Below are positions 25,628-34,526 of a stretch of 64,000 nt of DNA, one piece after another. Origin of the DNA: Streptomyces sp. NRRL F-6131 (lineage in GTDB: Bacteria; Actinomycetota; Actinomycetes; Streptomycetales; Streptomycetaceae); NCBI GenBank assembly GCA_000719695.1, contig JOHN01000012.1, positions 140,769 to 204,768 on the forward strand, written 5' to 3'. The position numbers were made by a program, and so were the translations under genes. Below the pieces are notes generated by a model. That model ran no database searches, had not been told where the DNA came from, and saw nothing but the letters and a program-made list of their open reading frames with translations. The stretch's first letter is position 1. Each line of letters starts with the position of its first letter.

Positions 25628-27115
25628 TCAGACGGTGACGCGCTCCGTCGGCTCGGCCCGCTCGGCCCGGAGGTCGGCGGGCTGCTCGGCGGTGGCCGGG
25701 GTGTTCTCCCGCGGGGTGGGGAGCACGGCCATGATCACGCCGGAGATCACCACGGTCGCGGCCCAGGCGAGCCCGTACCGGCCGACGAAGGTGTCGGAGA
25801 GCGGGCCGGCGAACCAGTCGCAGCTGGTGAAGGCGAGTCCGGCCAGCAGGGCGAGCACCCAGGACACCATCGCCTGCCAGCAGTAGCCGCCCACGTACCA
25901 GTAGCGGCTGTTCCGGCCGGTGTCCATCAGCGCCTCGGCGTCGTAGCGCACCGCGCGCGAGCGGCGGCGGTACATGTCCACCGCGTAGACGCCGATCCAC
26001 GCCGAGAAGGAGACGGCGAGCAGGATGAGGAAGGTGATGAAGGAGCCCAGGAAGCTCTTGGCGACCAGCATCAGCAGCAGCCCGCCGACCAGCGAGATCA
26101 CGGCGTTGATGCTGACGGCCATGGCACGGGGCAGCTTGACGCCCATGGTCTGGGCGGTGAAGCCGGCCGAGTACATGGAGAGGCTGTTGATCAGCAGCAT
26201 CCCGACGATCGCGGTCAGCAGGTAGGGCACGGCCAGCCAGGTCGGCAGCAGGTCGCCGAGGAAGGAGACCGGGTCCGCGGCGTCGGCCAGGCCGGGCGAG
26301 GCCACCGCCATCACGGCACCCATCAGCACCATCGGCACCATCACCAGCGCGGCACCGGAGACCGTCACACCCACGATCTTCCGGCCGGAGGCGGCGTGCG
26401 GCAGGTAGCGGGCGAAGTCCGGGCCGGTGGGGACCCAGCTGATGCCGCCGGCGGCGATGGTGCCGATGCCGGCGATCATCATCGCGGTGGTGCCCGCCGG
26501 CTTGGCGAAGACCTCGCTCCAGTCCATGGTCGCGACCAGGTAGCCCAGCACCAGGACGCTGAAGACACCGAAGAGGTAGGTCGACCAGGTGTTGCAGACG
26601 TTGAGCGCCTTCCGGCCCATGCCGGAGACCAGGAAGGTGCAGGCGACGAAGGCGAAGAGCGTGATCACGATCAGCGCGGTGTTGCTCTTGACGTCGAAGA
26701 GCAGGTCGAGGACGGTCAGCACGGCGTAGGCGCCGGTGACGGCGTTGATCGTCTCCCAGCCGAACCGGGCGATCCAGAGGATCGCGCCCGGGAAGAGGTT
26801 GCCCCGCACGCCGAAGGTGGCCCGGGAGAGCGTGGCCCCAGGGGCGCCGCCCCACTTGCCGGAGACCGACAGCACGCCGACCATGCCGAAGGAGGCGAGC
26901 GCGGCGCACGCGGCGACGATCAGGACCTGCCAGAAGTTCAACCGGTTGAACACCACCAGGGCCGCACCCATGGTGAGCAGCAGGACGCTGATGTTCGCCG
27001 CGACCCAGGTCGGGAAGAGCTCGCGGACTCTGCCCCGGCGCTCGTGGTCCGGGACGGGCTCGATACCGCGGGTCTCTATCGCGCCGTCGGTCTCGGCGGC
27101 GGACGGGTTGTCCAT
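25628..27115 (-). CDS. NCS1-family purine/cytosine permease
   Basis: 495 residues, 12 membrane segments. FPTWVAANISVLLLTMGAAL in helix 1, KWGGAPGATLSRATFGVRGN between helices 2 and 3, and FGWETINAVTGAYAV are characteristic of cytosine/purine/hydantoin permeases. Substrate enters with H+ or Na+. GGAGCC lies before ATG 27115. The leader (27116-27213) is unusually A+T-rich for this genome and may hold its promoter. No catabolic gene for a nucleobase lies next to it. Confidence 0.87.
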   Translation of the reverse strand: MDNPSAAETDGAIETRGIEPVPDHERRGRVRELFPTWVAANISVLLLTMGAALVVFNRLNFWQVLIVAACAALASFGMVGVLSVSGKWGGAPGATLSRATFGVRGNLFPGAILWIARFGWETINAVTGAYAVLTVLDLLFDVKSNTALIVITLFAFVACTFLVSGMGRKALNVCNTWSTYLFGVFSVLVLGYLVATMDWSEVFAKPAGTTAMMIAGIGTIAAGGISWVPTGPDFARYLPHAASGRKIVGVTVSGAALVMVPMVLMGAVMAVASPGLADAADPVSFLGDLLPTWLAVPYLLTAIVGMLLINSLSMYSAGFTAQTMGVKLPRAMAVSINAVISLVGGLLLMLVAKSFLGSFITFLILLAVSFSAWIGVYAVDMYRRRSRAVRYDAEALMDTGRNSRYWYVGGYCWQAMVSWVLALLAGLAFTSCDWFAGPLSDTFVGRYGLAWAATVVISGVIMAVLPTPRENTPATAEQPADLRAERAEPTERVTV

Positions 27116-27402
27116 GAGGGTGGCTCCGTGCGTGTGAAGCGGGAGATTTATCGGGCAAAGGGGATATCTGTGGAACTCTTCGCGCGTAGCGCGGAAGTTG
27201 AGTCATCCTACTTTGTCCACTTCACCCCTCTTGACGCTGCCCGGCCCCGGAGCGGGAAGGGACGACGGCCGCGCCTGCTCCCGCCGTGACCCCGGCGCTT
27301 CTCGGCCAGGCTCCGCGGCGGACCGGTTGTCCGGAGCCGGGGCGGGAAGGGGTTCGCTGCGGTTCGCTGCCGCGGTCCGTTCGTCGTGCGGAGGTGTCGA
27401 CG

Positions 27403-28308
27403 GTGCGCAGGAGGCAGGGCTCCACGGCCCAGAAGGGCCATCCGTTCGACCGCCGGCCCACCGGCGGGCTGGCCGACCTGGTGTGGGACTGGTCGAAGTC
27501 CGGGACGCGCCAGGCGGCCCGCAACCGCCTGCTGCGGCGGCTGCCCGGGGTCGGCGTGGCGGCGGCGTACCGGTTCGGGCTGGTCGAGCGCCCGCACTAC
27601 GCCTACGGGATCCGGCGGGCCACCGAGCTCGCCGCGCGGCTGGGGCACCGGGGCGTCACGGTGGTGGAGTTCGGGGTGGCGGGGGGCAACGGCCTGCTGG
27701 CCCTGGCCGAGCACGCCCGCTACTACGCCGCCGCCACCGGCGTCGCCGTACGGGTCGTGGGGTTCGACGGCGGGGCCGGTCTGCCGGTCGCCAAGGACCC
27801 TCGGGACCTGCCGTACCTGTTCGGCCCCGGCTTCTACGGCATGGACCAGGAACGGCTGCGTGCCCGTCTGGACGGCGCCGCCGAACTCGTCATCGGCGAC
27901 ATCGCCCGCACGCTGCCCGAGCACCTCGCCGCCCGGGCGGACGTGCTGCGCGACCATCCGGTCGGCTTCGTCGCGCTCGATCTGGACTACTGCTCCTCGA
28001 CGGCCGACGCGCTGGGTCTCTTCCGCGGCTCCGCCCACGGGCATCTGCTGCCCCGCGTCACCTGCTACCTCGACGACCTGCCGGGAACGATCGGGCAGAT
28101 CGGCGAGGCCGCCGCGATCGCCGACTTCAACGAGGCCCACCCGGACCGGCCGATCGGCCGGGTGCTCGGCCTGCGCGCGTTCACGCCCTTCGACCCGCCC
28201 TGGGCCGACCGGATCTACGTCCACCACCGCCTGGACCATCCGGACTACGCCCGCCTGGAGATCGGCGCCACAGGCGACCAGCTGCCGCTGGCCCCGCCGC
28301 CGGCCTGA
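27403..28308 (+). CDS. Class I methyltransferase-like protein, unknown substrate
   Basis: 301 residues. VTVVEFGVAGGNGLLALAEH (about 84-103) fits a SAM-binding motif I, VRVVGFDGGAGLP the next acidic strand, and VGFVALDLDYCSSTADAL a later strand. The N-terminus is basic. Start GTG 27403 is chosen because GGAGG lies eight bases upstream; GTG 27394 is possible. It stands 350 bases before the small peptide gene and could belong to that locus, but this is not shown. No exact family recognised. Confidence 0.65.
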   Translation: MRRRQGSTAQKGHPFDRRPTGGLADLVWDWSKSGTRQAARNRLLRRLPGVGVAAAYRFGLVERPHYAYGIRRATELAARLGHRGVTVVEFGVAGGNGLLALAEHARYYAAATGVAVRVVGFDGGAGLPVAKDPRDLPYLFGPGFYGMDQERLRARLDGAAELVIGDIARTLPEHLAARADVLRDHPVGFVALDLDYCSSTADALGLFRGSAHGHLLPRVTCYLDDLPGTIGQIGEAAAIADFNEAHPDRPIGRVLGLRAFTPFDPPWADRIYVHHRLDHPDYARLEIGATGDQLPLAPPPA

Positions 28309-28658
28309 GTCCGGTCCTCGCTCCGACGCCTTGCGCGACGCGTTTGGCGGTGCCTCCGGCCATTCATTTCAGTTTATATTCTGGCGCGGCGTCAGAGCCT
28401 TCCCGCCCGTCCGGACCCGGGATCGCGCAGCCCGGCGAGACCTGCGGAAGTGACGGCTGACCTGCCGGGTTGCCCCTTTGCGTAGGCGGTGGCCCTGCGG
28501 CGGCCCGGTGCCGGTCCCTTGACGCGGGTGTCATGGAGTCACCACTCTTGGGCGGGCCAAGCTGATGTGGCTGAGAAAATGTTCTCCATTCATCTCAGCT
28601 CATGTCTCCTCATGGCCTCAACCACCCGTCGCACCAGTCGTGGAAGGAGGTGTTCGTC
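28309..28658. other. 350-base gap upstream of the 31-residue peptide gene
   Basis: Contains an A+T-rich patch (ttcagtttatattc, about 28365-28380), a TTGACG box at 28519 and an inverted repeat GAGAA-aatg-TTCTC (28573-28586) in an 80-base stretch rich in CTCA/TGAG. These make it a likely promoter and leader for the peptide locus. No gene is seen in it. Confidence 0.45.
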
Positions 28659-28754
28659 ATGAAGAAGATCGTCGTCCGCAAGACCGGCCCGGTCCGTCTG
28701 ACCAGCACGGCGCGTGCCCTGTACCTGCCGTGGGACTGTGCGGTGCAGGTCTGA
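28659..28754 (+). CDS. 31-residue peptide, candidate RiPP precursor
   Basis: ATG 28659 has an excellent site (GGAAGGAGG). The peptide begins MKKIVVRKTGPVRL, a basic and hydrophobic leader-like half, continues TSTARALYLP and ends WDCAVQV, with one Cys and one Trp. It lies 149 bases before a gene whose product joins a PqqD-like (RRE) domain to a membrane metallopeptidase, the usual pair of functions for binding and cutting a ribosomal precursor. It is too short for gene finders. The core is proposed to lie in the C-terminal dozen residues. No known RiPP class was recognised. Confidence 0.6.
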   Translation: MKKIVVRKTGPVRLTSTARALYLPWDCAVQV

Positions 28755-28903
28755 TCCGACCCCGCCCGCAGGGAATCGCGGTGCCGGTCGGGCGCCTCAC
28801 GACCGGCACCGCTCCACCCGCCCGCTCCACCCGGCCCGACCCGTCCCGGCCGCTCCGCTCCGCTCCGCCCGTCCCCTCCGCCCACCTCCCGCAAGGAGGA
28901 TCC

Positions 28904-30121
28904 GTGCACTCCTCGGTGGACAGCAGCTCCAACGCCCCAGGCCTCGACCTGGACCGGCCGTTGCCCCTCCGTCGGCTGGTCTACCTGGAGGAGGCCGACG
29001 AGGTCACCATCGGCAGCCCGGAGACCGACACCTACGCCGTCTTCCCGGCCGACGGTGCCGAACTGGTCCGGATGCTGGCCGACGGCGTCACCCCCCGCGA
29101 GGCCGCCGAGCGCTACCGGGCCGCGCACGGCGAGAGCGTGGACATCGCCGATCTGGTCGAGGCCCTGACCGAGCTCGACCTCCTCCGCCCCGCCGACGCG
29201 CCGACCGCCGGGACCGGGCCGGTGCGCGGGCAGCGTCTGGGCGGGCTGCTGTTCGGCCGGCCGGCCCTGGTCGGCTACGCGCTCGTCACGGCCCTCGCCG
29301 TGGCCGAGACGATCCGGGTGCCCGCCCTGCTCCCGCGGGCCGACAACCTGTTCTTCAGCACGTCCTACACCCTCGTCGTCCTGATGCTGTTCTTCGGCCA
29401 GGTGCCCCTGCTCGCCCTGCACGAGGCGTTCCACGCGCTGGCCGGCCGCCGCCTCGGCCTGCGCTCACGGCTCTCGATCGGGCACCGACTGGTGTACCTG
29501 GTGCTGGAGACCTCGCTCGACGGCCTGGTGAGCGTGCCGCGCCGACGGCGCTACCTGCCCATCCTGGCGGGCATGCTGGCCGACGTCCTGGCGATCGCCG
29601 TCCTCACCCTGATCGCCGACGTCACCCGCGGGGGCGCCGCGACGGTCGCCCGGCTCTGTCTGGCGATCGCCTACGCCACGGTGCTGCGGCTCGCCTGGCA
29701 GGGCTTCTTCTACCTGCGGACCGACCTCTACGTCCTGCTCAGCACGGTGCTGGGCTGTGTCGACCTGCACGCCGCCGCGGTCGCCGTGCTGCGCAACGCC
29801 GTCCGGCGGGTCACCGGACGGCCGCCGCTGGACCTCTCCGCCCACCACCCGGTCGACCGGCGGGCCGCCCGCTGGTACGCCTGGCTGATGGTCGTGGGCT
29901 ACGCGTTCACCCTCGCGATGTTCACGGGCGTCGTGGTGCCGACGGCCTACCGGCTGCTGCACGACATGTGGCTGCGGATCACCGGCGAGGGCTCCGACGC
30001 GGCCCGGCTGGACTCGCTGGCCCTGCTGGTGCTGAGCCTCGGCCAGACCGTCGCCGTCGTGGTCCTCGCCGTCCGGGAACGGCGCGCCACCCGCCGCGCC
30101 GGCGCCGCCCGTCCTGCCTGA
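28904..30121 (+). CDS. Membrane M50-type metallopeptidase with N-terminal PqqD-like (RRE) domain
   Basis: 405 residues. Residues 15-95 match the PqqD winged-helix recognition fold: LVYLEEADEVTIGSPETD, then GVTPREAAERYRAAHGESVD and VEALTELDLL. The rest has about seven membrane segments; H173-E-x-x-H177 (ALHEAFHALAG) is the zinc site, as in YydH-type putative peptide zinc metalloproteases. It should bind the leader of the upstream peptide and cleave or export it. AAGGAGGA precedes GTG 28904. The second metal ligand (Asp in a late helix) was not pinned down, so activity is inferred. Confidence 0.78.
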   Translation: MHSSVDSSSNAPGLDLDRPLPLRRLVYLEEADEVTIGSPETDTYAVFPADGAELVRMLADGVTPREAAERYRAAHGESVDIADLVEALTELDLLRPADAPTAGTGPVRGQRLGGLLFGRPALVGYALVTALAVAETIRVPALLPRADNLFFSTSYTLVVLMLFFGQVPLLALHEAFHALAGRRLGLRSRLSIGHRLVYLVLETSLDGLVSVPRRRRYLPILAGMLADVLAIAVLTLIADVTRGGAATVARLCLAIAYATVLRLAWQGFFYLRTDLYVLLSTVLGCVDLHAAAVAVLRNAVRRVTGRPPLDLSAHHPVDRRAARWYAWLMVVGYAFTLAMFTGVVVPTAYRLLHDMWLRITGEGSDAARLDSLALLVLSLGQTVAVVVLAVRERRATRRAGAARPA

Positions 30122-30216
30122 CGCCCCGGCCCCCCGACGTACCCGACACCTGCGTCCCATCTCCCCGTCTCCGTCCCCGTCACCGTCCCCGTCTCCGCAC
30201 GAAAGGCAGCTGTGCC

Positions 30217-32427
30217 ATGGCCGAACACCGCCACCACTGGGTCCGCGCCGCCCGGCGCTCCGCCCGCGCCGACGCCCGCGCGAAGCTCGACCTGCCGCCC
30301 GTGCTCGCCGTGGTGAACGCCGACCGCCGCCTGCGCGGGCCCTACACGGCGGTCGGGTCGATCCTGCGCGCCACCGTTCCCGACGCGCTCGCGCGCTGCC
30401 CCGAGGCCGTGGCCGGGCACGACATCGAACTCCTCTCCACCACCCCCGAACTCCGTGACCTGGTGCCCGCCACCCGCGAGACGCTCACCTCGCTCGCGGT
30501 GCCCAAGGAACGCACCCGCTTCTACTCCGCGCTGCGCACCCTGCGGATCGCGCACGGTCTGGTCGAGTTCCTGGAGGAGTACCTGCGCGCCCTCGGCGCG
30601 GGCCCGCAGACCCTGGTGGTCGACGACGCGCACCGCGCCGACCCCACCGACGGCGAGTTCCTCGCCGTCCTGCTGCGACGGATCGACCCGGCGCTGCTCA
30701 CCGTGGTCGTCACCACCGGCACCGAGCCGCTGGAGCGCCCGGCCGGCCCCGGCCGCGAGACGCTGCCCGACGCGCTCGCCGCCCACTGCGCGGTGCTCGA
30801 CCCGCCGGACCGGGAGCCCGCGCCGGGGTCCGGGGCCGTCGCGCCGCTCGGCAGGGCCGCGCTCGGCCGCGCCCACGTCGCCGCCGACGGCCTCGGTGAC
30901 GACGCCGCCGAGCTCGCCGCCTACCTGGCGCTCCCGGCCGACGAACGCGCCCGTCTGCACGACCTGCGGCGCGCCGAGCTGGAGACGGCCGGCGAGTTCT
31001 CACTGAGGCTGGGCGCCATCGCCTGGCACGCGGAGCACGGCAGCGACCCGTCCGGCGTCGGGGCGGACACCCTGCGCCAGGCCCTCGACCACTGCATGGA
31101 CCTCGGCTACTACCACGCCGTCGTGGACCTCGGCGAACGCGGCCGACGGCTGGTCACCCACGAGAGCAACCCGACCCACTGGTGGGCCTTCACCACCAAG
31201 ATGACCACCTCCTTCGCCGCGCTCGGCCTGGCCGACCGGGCCCTGCCGCTGTACGAGGAGGCCCGGGCGCTCAGCACCTCGCCCGAGGTCCACATGCAGG
31301 CCGCGTACGCCACGGCCATGCTGCACACCCGGCACTTCGAGGCCGGGCGGCGCGACCACCAGGTGGCCCGCGGCTGGGTCAACCAGGCCATCGCCTTCGC
31401 CCGTTGGCACCCGGACCCGAAGGAGCGGGAGGCGCGCGTCGTGTTCAACCGCAACGGGCTCGCGCTGATCGAGGTCCACCAGGGCCGCCCGGCCGCGGCG
31501 TTGGCCCTGCTGGACGGCTGCATCGACCGGCTGGACGAGACCCTGGAGCCCCACGAGCACGCGCTGCACCGCTCGGTGCTGCGCTACAACCGCGCCCAGG
31601 TGCACGCGGCCCTCGGCCACCACGCCGAGGCCGTCGCCGACTACACCGCGGTGATCGAGTGCGACCCCAACTACGCCGAGTACCACTTCGACCGGGGCAT
31701 GCTCTGGCGCGACCTCGGGGAGCCGGAGCGGGCGCTGGCCGACTACGAGCACGCCATCCGGCTCTCCCCGCCGTTCCCGGAGGCGTACTTCAACCGGGCC
31801 GACGTCCTGGCGGAGCTCGGCGACACCGAGGCGGCGGTCGCGGACTTCGGCTACGTCCTGCGGCTCGACCCGGAGTTCGACGACGCCCGGGTGAACCGGG
31901 CCTCGCTGCTGCTCGACGCGGGCGCGTACGACCTCGCCCGGGCGGACATCCTCGCCGGGCTGGAGCGAACCCCGAAGAGCGCCCGACTGCTCTGCCTGAA
32001 GGGCCAGTTGTTGTCGGCCGAGGAGGACCTGGCGGCGGCGGCCGAGGCCTTCTCGGAGGCGCTCGCCGTCGACCCCGGGTACGCCGAGGCCTGGGCGCTG
32101 CTCGGCGGACTCCGCTACCAGGAGGGGGACCTGGACGGCGCGGGCAGCCATCTGGCGCAGGCCGCCGAGCTCTCCGCGGAGCCCGGCATCCGGTTCAACC
32201 TGGCCGTGGTCCACCACGACGCCGGGCGGTACGGGGAGGCGGTCCGGCTGCTGGACGAGGTGGTGGACGCGACCGAGGACGTGGACGCGCGCCTGCAGCG
32301 GGCCCGTTGCCTGATCGGCCTGGACCGGACGGAGGCCGCCAAGGCGGACCTGCTGGTCTGCCTGGAGGCCGACGCCGGTGCCGCGGACCAGGTGTACGCG
32401 CTGATGCCGGAGCTGGCCGGTAGCTGA
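30217..32427 (+). CDS. Large TPR protein with degenerate ATPase-like head
   Basis: 736 residues. The N-terminal 170 residues look like a STAND/AAA regulator: a Walker B-like TLVVDDAHRAD (132-142) and a following VVVTTGTEPL strand. Where the P-loop should be there is RRLRGPYTAVGSI (37-49) without GK[ST], so nucleotide binding is doubtful. From about 390 to the end are tetratricopeptide repeats (YAEYHFDRGMLWRDLGEPERAL, PEAYFNRADVLAELGDTEAAV and more), a scaffold for peptide or protein binding. Its place behind the peptide and RRE-peptidase genes suggests a partner in that system. Confidence 0.78.
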   Translation: MAEHRHHWVRAARRSARADARAKLDLPPVLAVVNADRRLRGPYTAVGSILRATVPDALARCPEAVAGHDIELLSTTPELRDLVPATRETLTSLAVPKERTRFYSALRTLRIAHGLVEFLEEYLRALGAGPQTLVVDDAHRADPTDGEFLAVLLRRIDPALLTVVVTTGTEPLERPAGPGRETLPDALAAHCAVLDPPDREPAPGSGAVAPLGRAALGRAHVAADGLGDDAAELAAYLALPADERARLHDLRRAELETAGEFSLRLGAIAWHAEHGSDPSGVGADTLRQALDHCMDLGYYHAVVDLGERGRRLVTHESNPTHWWAFTTKMTTSFAALGLADRALPLYEEARALSTSPEVHMQAAYATAMLHTRHFEAGRRDHQVARGWVNQAIAFARWHPDPKEREARVVFNRNGLALIEVHQGRPAAALALLDGCIDRLDETLEPHEHALHRSVLRYNRAQVHAALGHHAEAVADYTAVIECDPNYAEYHFDRGMLWRDLGEPERALADYEHAIRLSPPFPEAYFNRADVLAELGDTEAAVADFGYVLRLDPEFDDARVNRASLLLDAGAYDLARADILAGLERTPKSARLLCLKGQLLSAEEDLAAAAEAFSEALAVDPGYAEAWALLGGLRYQEGDLDGAGSHLAQAAELSAEPGIRFNLAVVHHDAGRYGEAVRLLDEVVDATEDVDARLQRARCLIGLDRTEAAKADLLVCLEADAGAADQVYALMPELAGS

Positions 32428-32485
32428 GCCCGCCCCGGCCCCTGCTGTCCCGGCTCCCGCCGTCCCACCCCCCGCTGTCCCGTCC

Positions 32486-32530
32486 GCCGCGCCCCCCACC
32501 CCGTGCCTACGCGCCCGGTGGGGGCGCGGC
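32486..32530. terminator. Hairpin between converging TPR and DUF6545 genes
   Basis: Arms gccgcgccccccacc (32486-32500) and ggtgggggcgcggc (32517-32530) with one bulged C; the right arm overlaps the last codons of the minus-strand gene. Confidence 0.45.
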
Positions 32531-33091
32531 GAGTTCGGCGCGCATCCGGCGCCGCACATGGGCCATGACCGGTGAACGGCGGTAGGCGCGGGCCACCTCG
32601 ACCAACCACGCGGCCTCCTCGCGGAGACCGGCCGCCAGCGGGTGCGGCACCCACGCCCCGGCGGGACCGACGGGGAAGCGGCGCCCGGCCCGGGCCGCCT
32701 CCAGCGCGGCCGCGATGGCGGCGGCCTCCACCACGACCGCGAACTCCTCCGTCCCGGCCGGGCGGACCACCTCACCCACCCAGCCCGGCACCCCGGGGTG
32801 CAGGTGCGGGCGGAGCGACAGCTGGCCGTCGCGGATCTCGATGATCCGGCGGAAGAGCGCGAACCGGATGTCGCTCCGCCGGCCGCCACCGGGCACGAAC
32901 CAGGGCTCCGGGGCGCGGAGTTCGATCTCCGGCAGCTCCGAGCGGAGCACCGACCAGAGCGGTCCGAGCCGGCGGTGGTCGGACCAGTCGCGGACCGGCC
33001 CGCCCCGGTCGGCCCGGCGTTCCCCGGAGCGCGGCGTGCGGGCCGGCCCGGCCCTCCGGTCCGCCGGCGGCGTGGCGGCCCGGTCACCCAT
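32507..33091 (-). CDS. DUF6545-type cytosolic domain protein (MAB_1171c-like, membrane part missing)
   Basis: 194 residues. HRRLGPLWSVLRSELPEIEL, then FRRIIEIRDGQLSLRPHL and AYRRSPVMAHVRRRM follow the C-terminal cytosolic domain of MAB_1171c putative transporters (DUF6545). Those are usually near 400 residues with seven N-terminal membrane helices; here only the soluble half is coded. ATG 33091 overlaps the end of the ImmA/IrrE gene by eight bases. It is the third gene of an XRE - metalloprotease - DUF6545 trio often seen in streptomycetes. Role unknown. Confidence 0.65.
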   Translation of the reverse strand: MGDRAATPPADRRAGPARTPRSGERRADRGGPVRDWSDHRRLGPLWSVLRSELPEIELRAPEPWFVPGGGRRSDIRFALFRRIIEIRDGQLSLRPHLHPGVPGWVGEVVRPAGTEEFAVVVEAAAIAAALEAARAGRRFPVGPAGAWVPHPLAAGLREEAAWLVEVARAYRRSPVMAHVRRRMRAELAAPPPGA

Positions 33092-33635
33092 GCCGCACCG
33101 CACCACGGGCCCGCGGTCCGCCGAGTCCGTACCCCCACCGCAGGATCCCCTCGGCGAGTTGCCCGACCACCGCGGACCGCGGGCGCCGCAGCACCCGGTG
33201 CAGGGTCAGCGAGGCCACGAGTTCCGCCTCCCGCTCCTGCCGTTCCGTGTACGCCGACCGGCCGAGCACCCGCCGGACCAACTCGCCCGACAGCCCGGGC
33301 GTCAGGGCCTCCTGGACGATCTCGCCGATCCCGGCCCCGTCTCCGGTGTGCCCGCAGAGGAGGTGGCCGATCTCGTGCAGCACGATGTGCTGTTGGTGCA
33401 GTGCGGTGGTGTCGGCCGCGTAGCCGATGTAGTCCGCCCGGTCGGTGCTGATCAGCACACCGCACGGCGAGTGCGCGGGGCCCGAGAGCGGGACCAGTTC
33501 GATGGGTCTTCCGCGCAGCCGGGTGAGCGACTCGGTCAGCGCCCGGATGCCGAACGGCTCCGGGAGCGGTACCGCGTCCGCGACGGCGCGACATCGGTGC
33601 CAGAGCCCGCGCTCGACCCCACCCTGATGCCCCAC
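33084..33635 (-). CDS. ImmA/IrrE-family metallo-endopeptidase
   Basis: 183 residues from GTG 33635 (GGGGGGTACG upstream). HEIGHLLCGH is the HExxH zinc motif, preceded by HQQHIVL, with the third ligand probably in RQEREAELVASL. This fits ImmA/IrrE proteases, which cleave phage-type repressors or stress regulators. Gene order just after a helix-turn-helix protein is the classical repressor/anti-repressor pairing. Homologues in streptomycetes are often called regulator component. A longer start at GTG 33665 cannot be excluded. Confidence 0.82.
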   Translation of the reverse strand: MGHQGGVERGLWHRCRAVADAVPLPEPFGIRALTESLTRLRGRPIELVPLSGPAHSPCGVLISTDRADYIGYAADTTALHQQHIVLHEIGHLLCGHTGDGAGIGEIVQEALTPGLSGELVRRVLGRSAYTERQEREAELVASLTLHRVLRRPRSAVVGQLAEGILRWGYGLGGPRARGAVRHG

Positions 33636-33727
33636 GTCCGTACCCCCCGGTGCTCCACCGCCCACGTGCGGGAGGCGATCCTACGGACGGGGAAGCGCGG
33701 GGAGAACCGCTTCGACAGCGATTTCCG

Positions 33728-34228
33728 CTACCTGCCGCCCGATCCGCCGGATCCGCCGCCGGACCTGCCACCGTCCCCCCTGCCGCCGGGTCCGCCGGAT
33801 CCGCCGTCCGGCCGGTTGCCGGCCTCGCGGCGGGCGATCGCCTCGATCATGTCGCTGATCGTGCCGAGCCCCTCGGGCGACAGGGCCACCGCCCGCAGCG
33901 CCACGTCCCGGACCCCGGCGTCCCGCAGCGCGCCGAGCAGCGCCAGCTCCTCCGCGATCCGGACGCTCTGCCGGTCGTCGAAGAAGTACGCCGGCGGCAC
34001 CTGGAAGAACTGGGCCAGCGCCTCCAGATGACGCTTCGTCGGATTGTCCCGGCGGCCGGTCCGGAGCTGCCACAGATAGGTCGCCGAGAACGTCTCGCCG
34101 GTCGCCTCCCGACAGGCCCGGGCGACCTCCTCGTGGGTGTACGGCTCCCGGTCGGGACGGCGCACCACGTCGAACAACCGGTCCAGCTTCCCGGCGAGCG
34201 TGGACGCACCGGAGTCTGCGTCGGGCAC
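33728..34228 (-). CDS. XRE-family helix-turn-helix regulator
   Basis: 166 residues. The N-terminal 75 residues contain YTHEEVARACREATGETFSATYLWQLRTGRRDNPTKRHLEALAQFF in pieces typical of XRE domains (recognition helix around SATYLWQLRTG), then PPAYFFDDRQSVRIAEELALL. The C-terminus is a low-complexity Gly/Ser/Arg tail (about 140-166), probably disordered. Start GTG 34228 with AAGAGGTG upstream. It pairs with the ImmA/IrrE protease gene 93 bases downstream and is a likely substrate of it. Confidence 0.82.
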   Translation of the reverse strand: MPDADSGASTLAGKLDRLFDVVRRPDREPYTHEEVARACREATGETFSATYLWQLRTGRRDNPTKRHLEALAQFFQVPPAYFFDDRQSVRIAEELALLGALRDAGVRDVALRAVALSPEGLGTISDMIEAIARREAGNRPDGGSGGPGGRGDGGRSGGGSGGSGGR

Positions 34229-34526
34229 GGCGCACCTCTTCCCTCACCCCGCGCACACGCCCCGTGCGTGTGCGGATCCACCACTCGCGACCGGCCGCCC
34301 ATTCTAGGGGTTGTCACCCGCGCCTCGCCGGGGCAGTGGCACCGCGGAGCCCACCGCCCGTCCGCGAGCGAGTCCGTCCCGGCACACGCGCAGCGGCGGA
34401 CGCGTCGTGACCGGGCCCGAGGGGCGGAGCCTGCCAGACTCGCGCCACCGGGTGCGGCGGACGCGCCCGGCGGGCGGGCGCCGACGGACGACCGTCCCCG
34501 CCGCGGGCGACGGGAGGCACGACGAC

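Noticed and set aside
28714..32427. Very long plus-strand frame covering the RRE-peptidase and TPR genes
   Set aside because: Frame-shifted shadow: Arg/Pro/Gly-rich with no motifs, whereas the accepted frames show HExxH and TPR signatures.
31000..33771. Minus-strand frame of about 920 codons
   Set aside because: Antisense shadow of the TPR gene running into a wrong frame of the DUF6545 and ImmA/IrrE genes.
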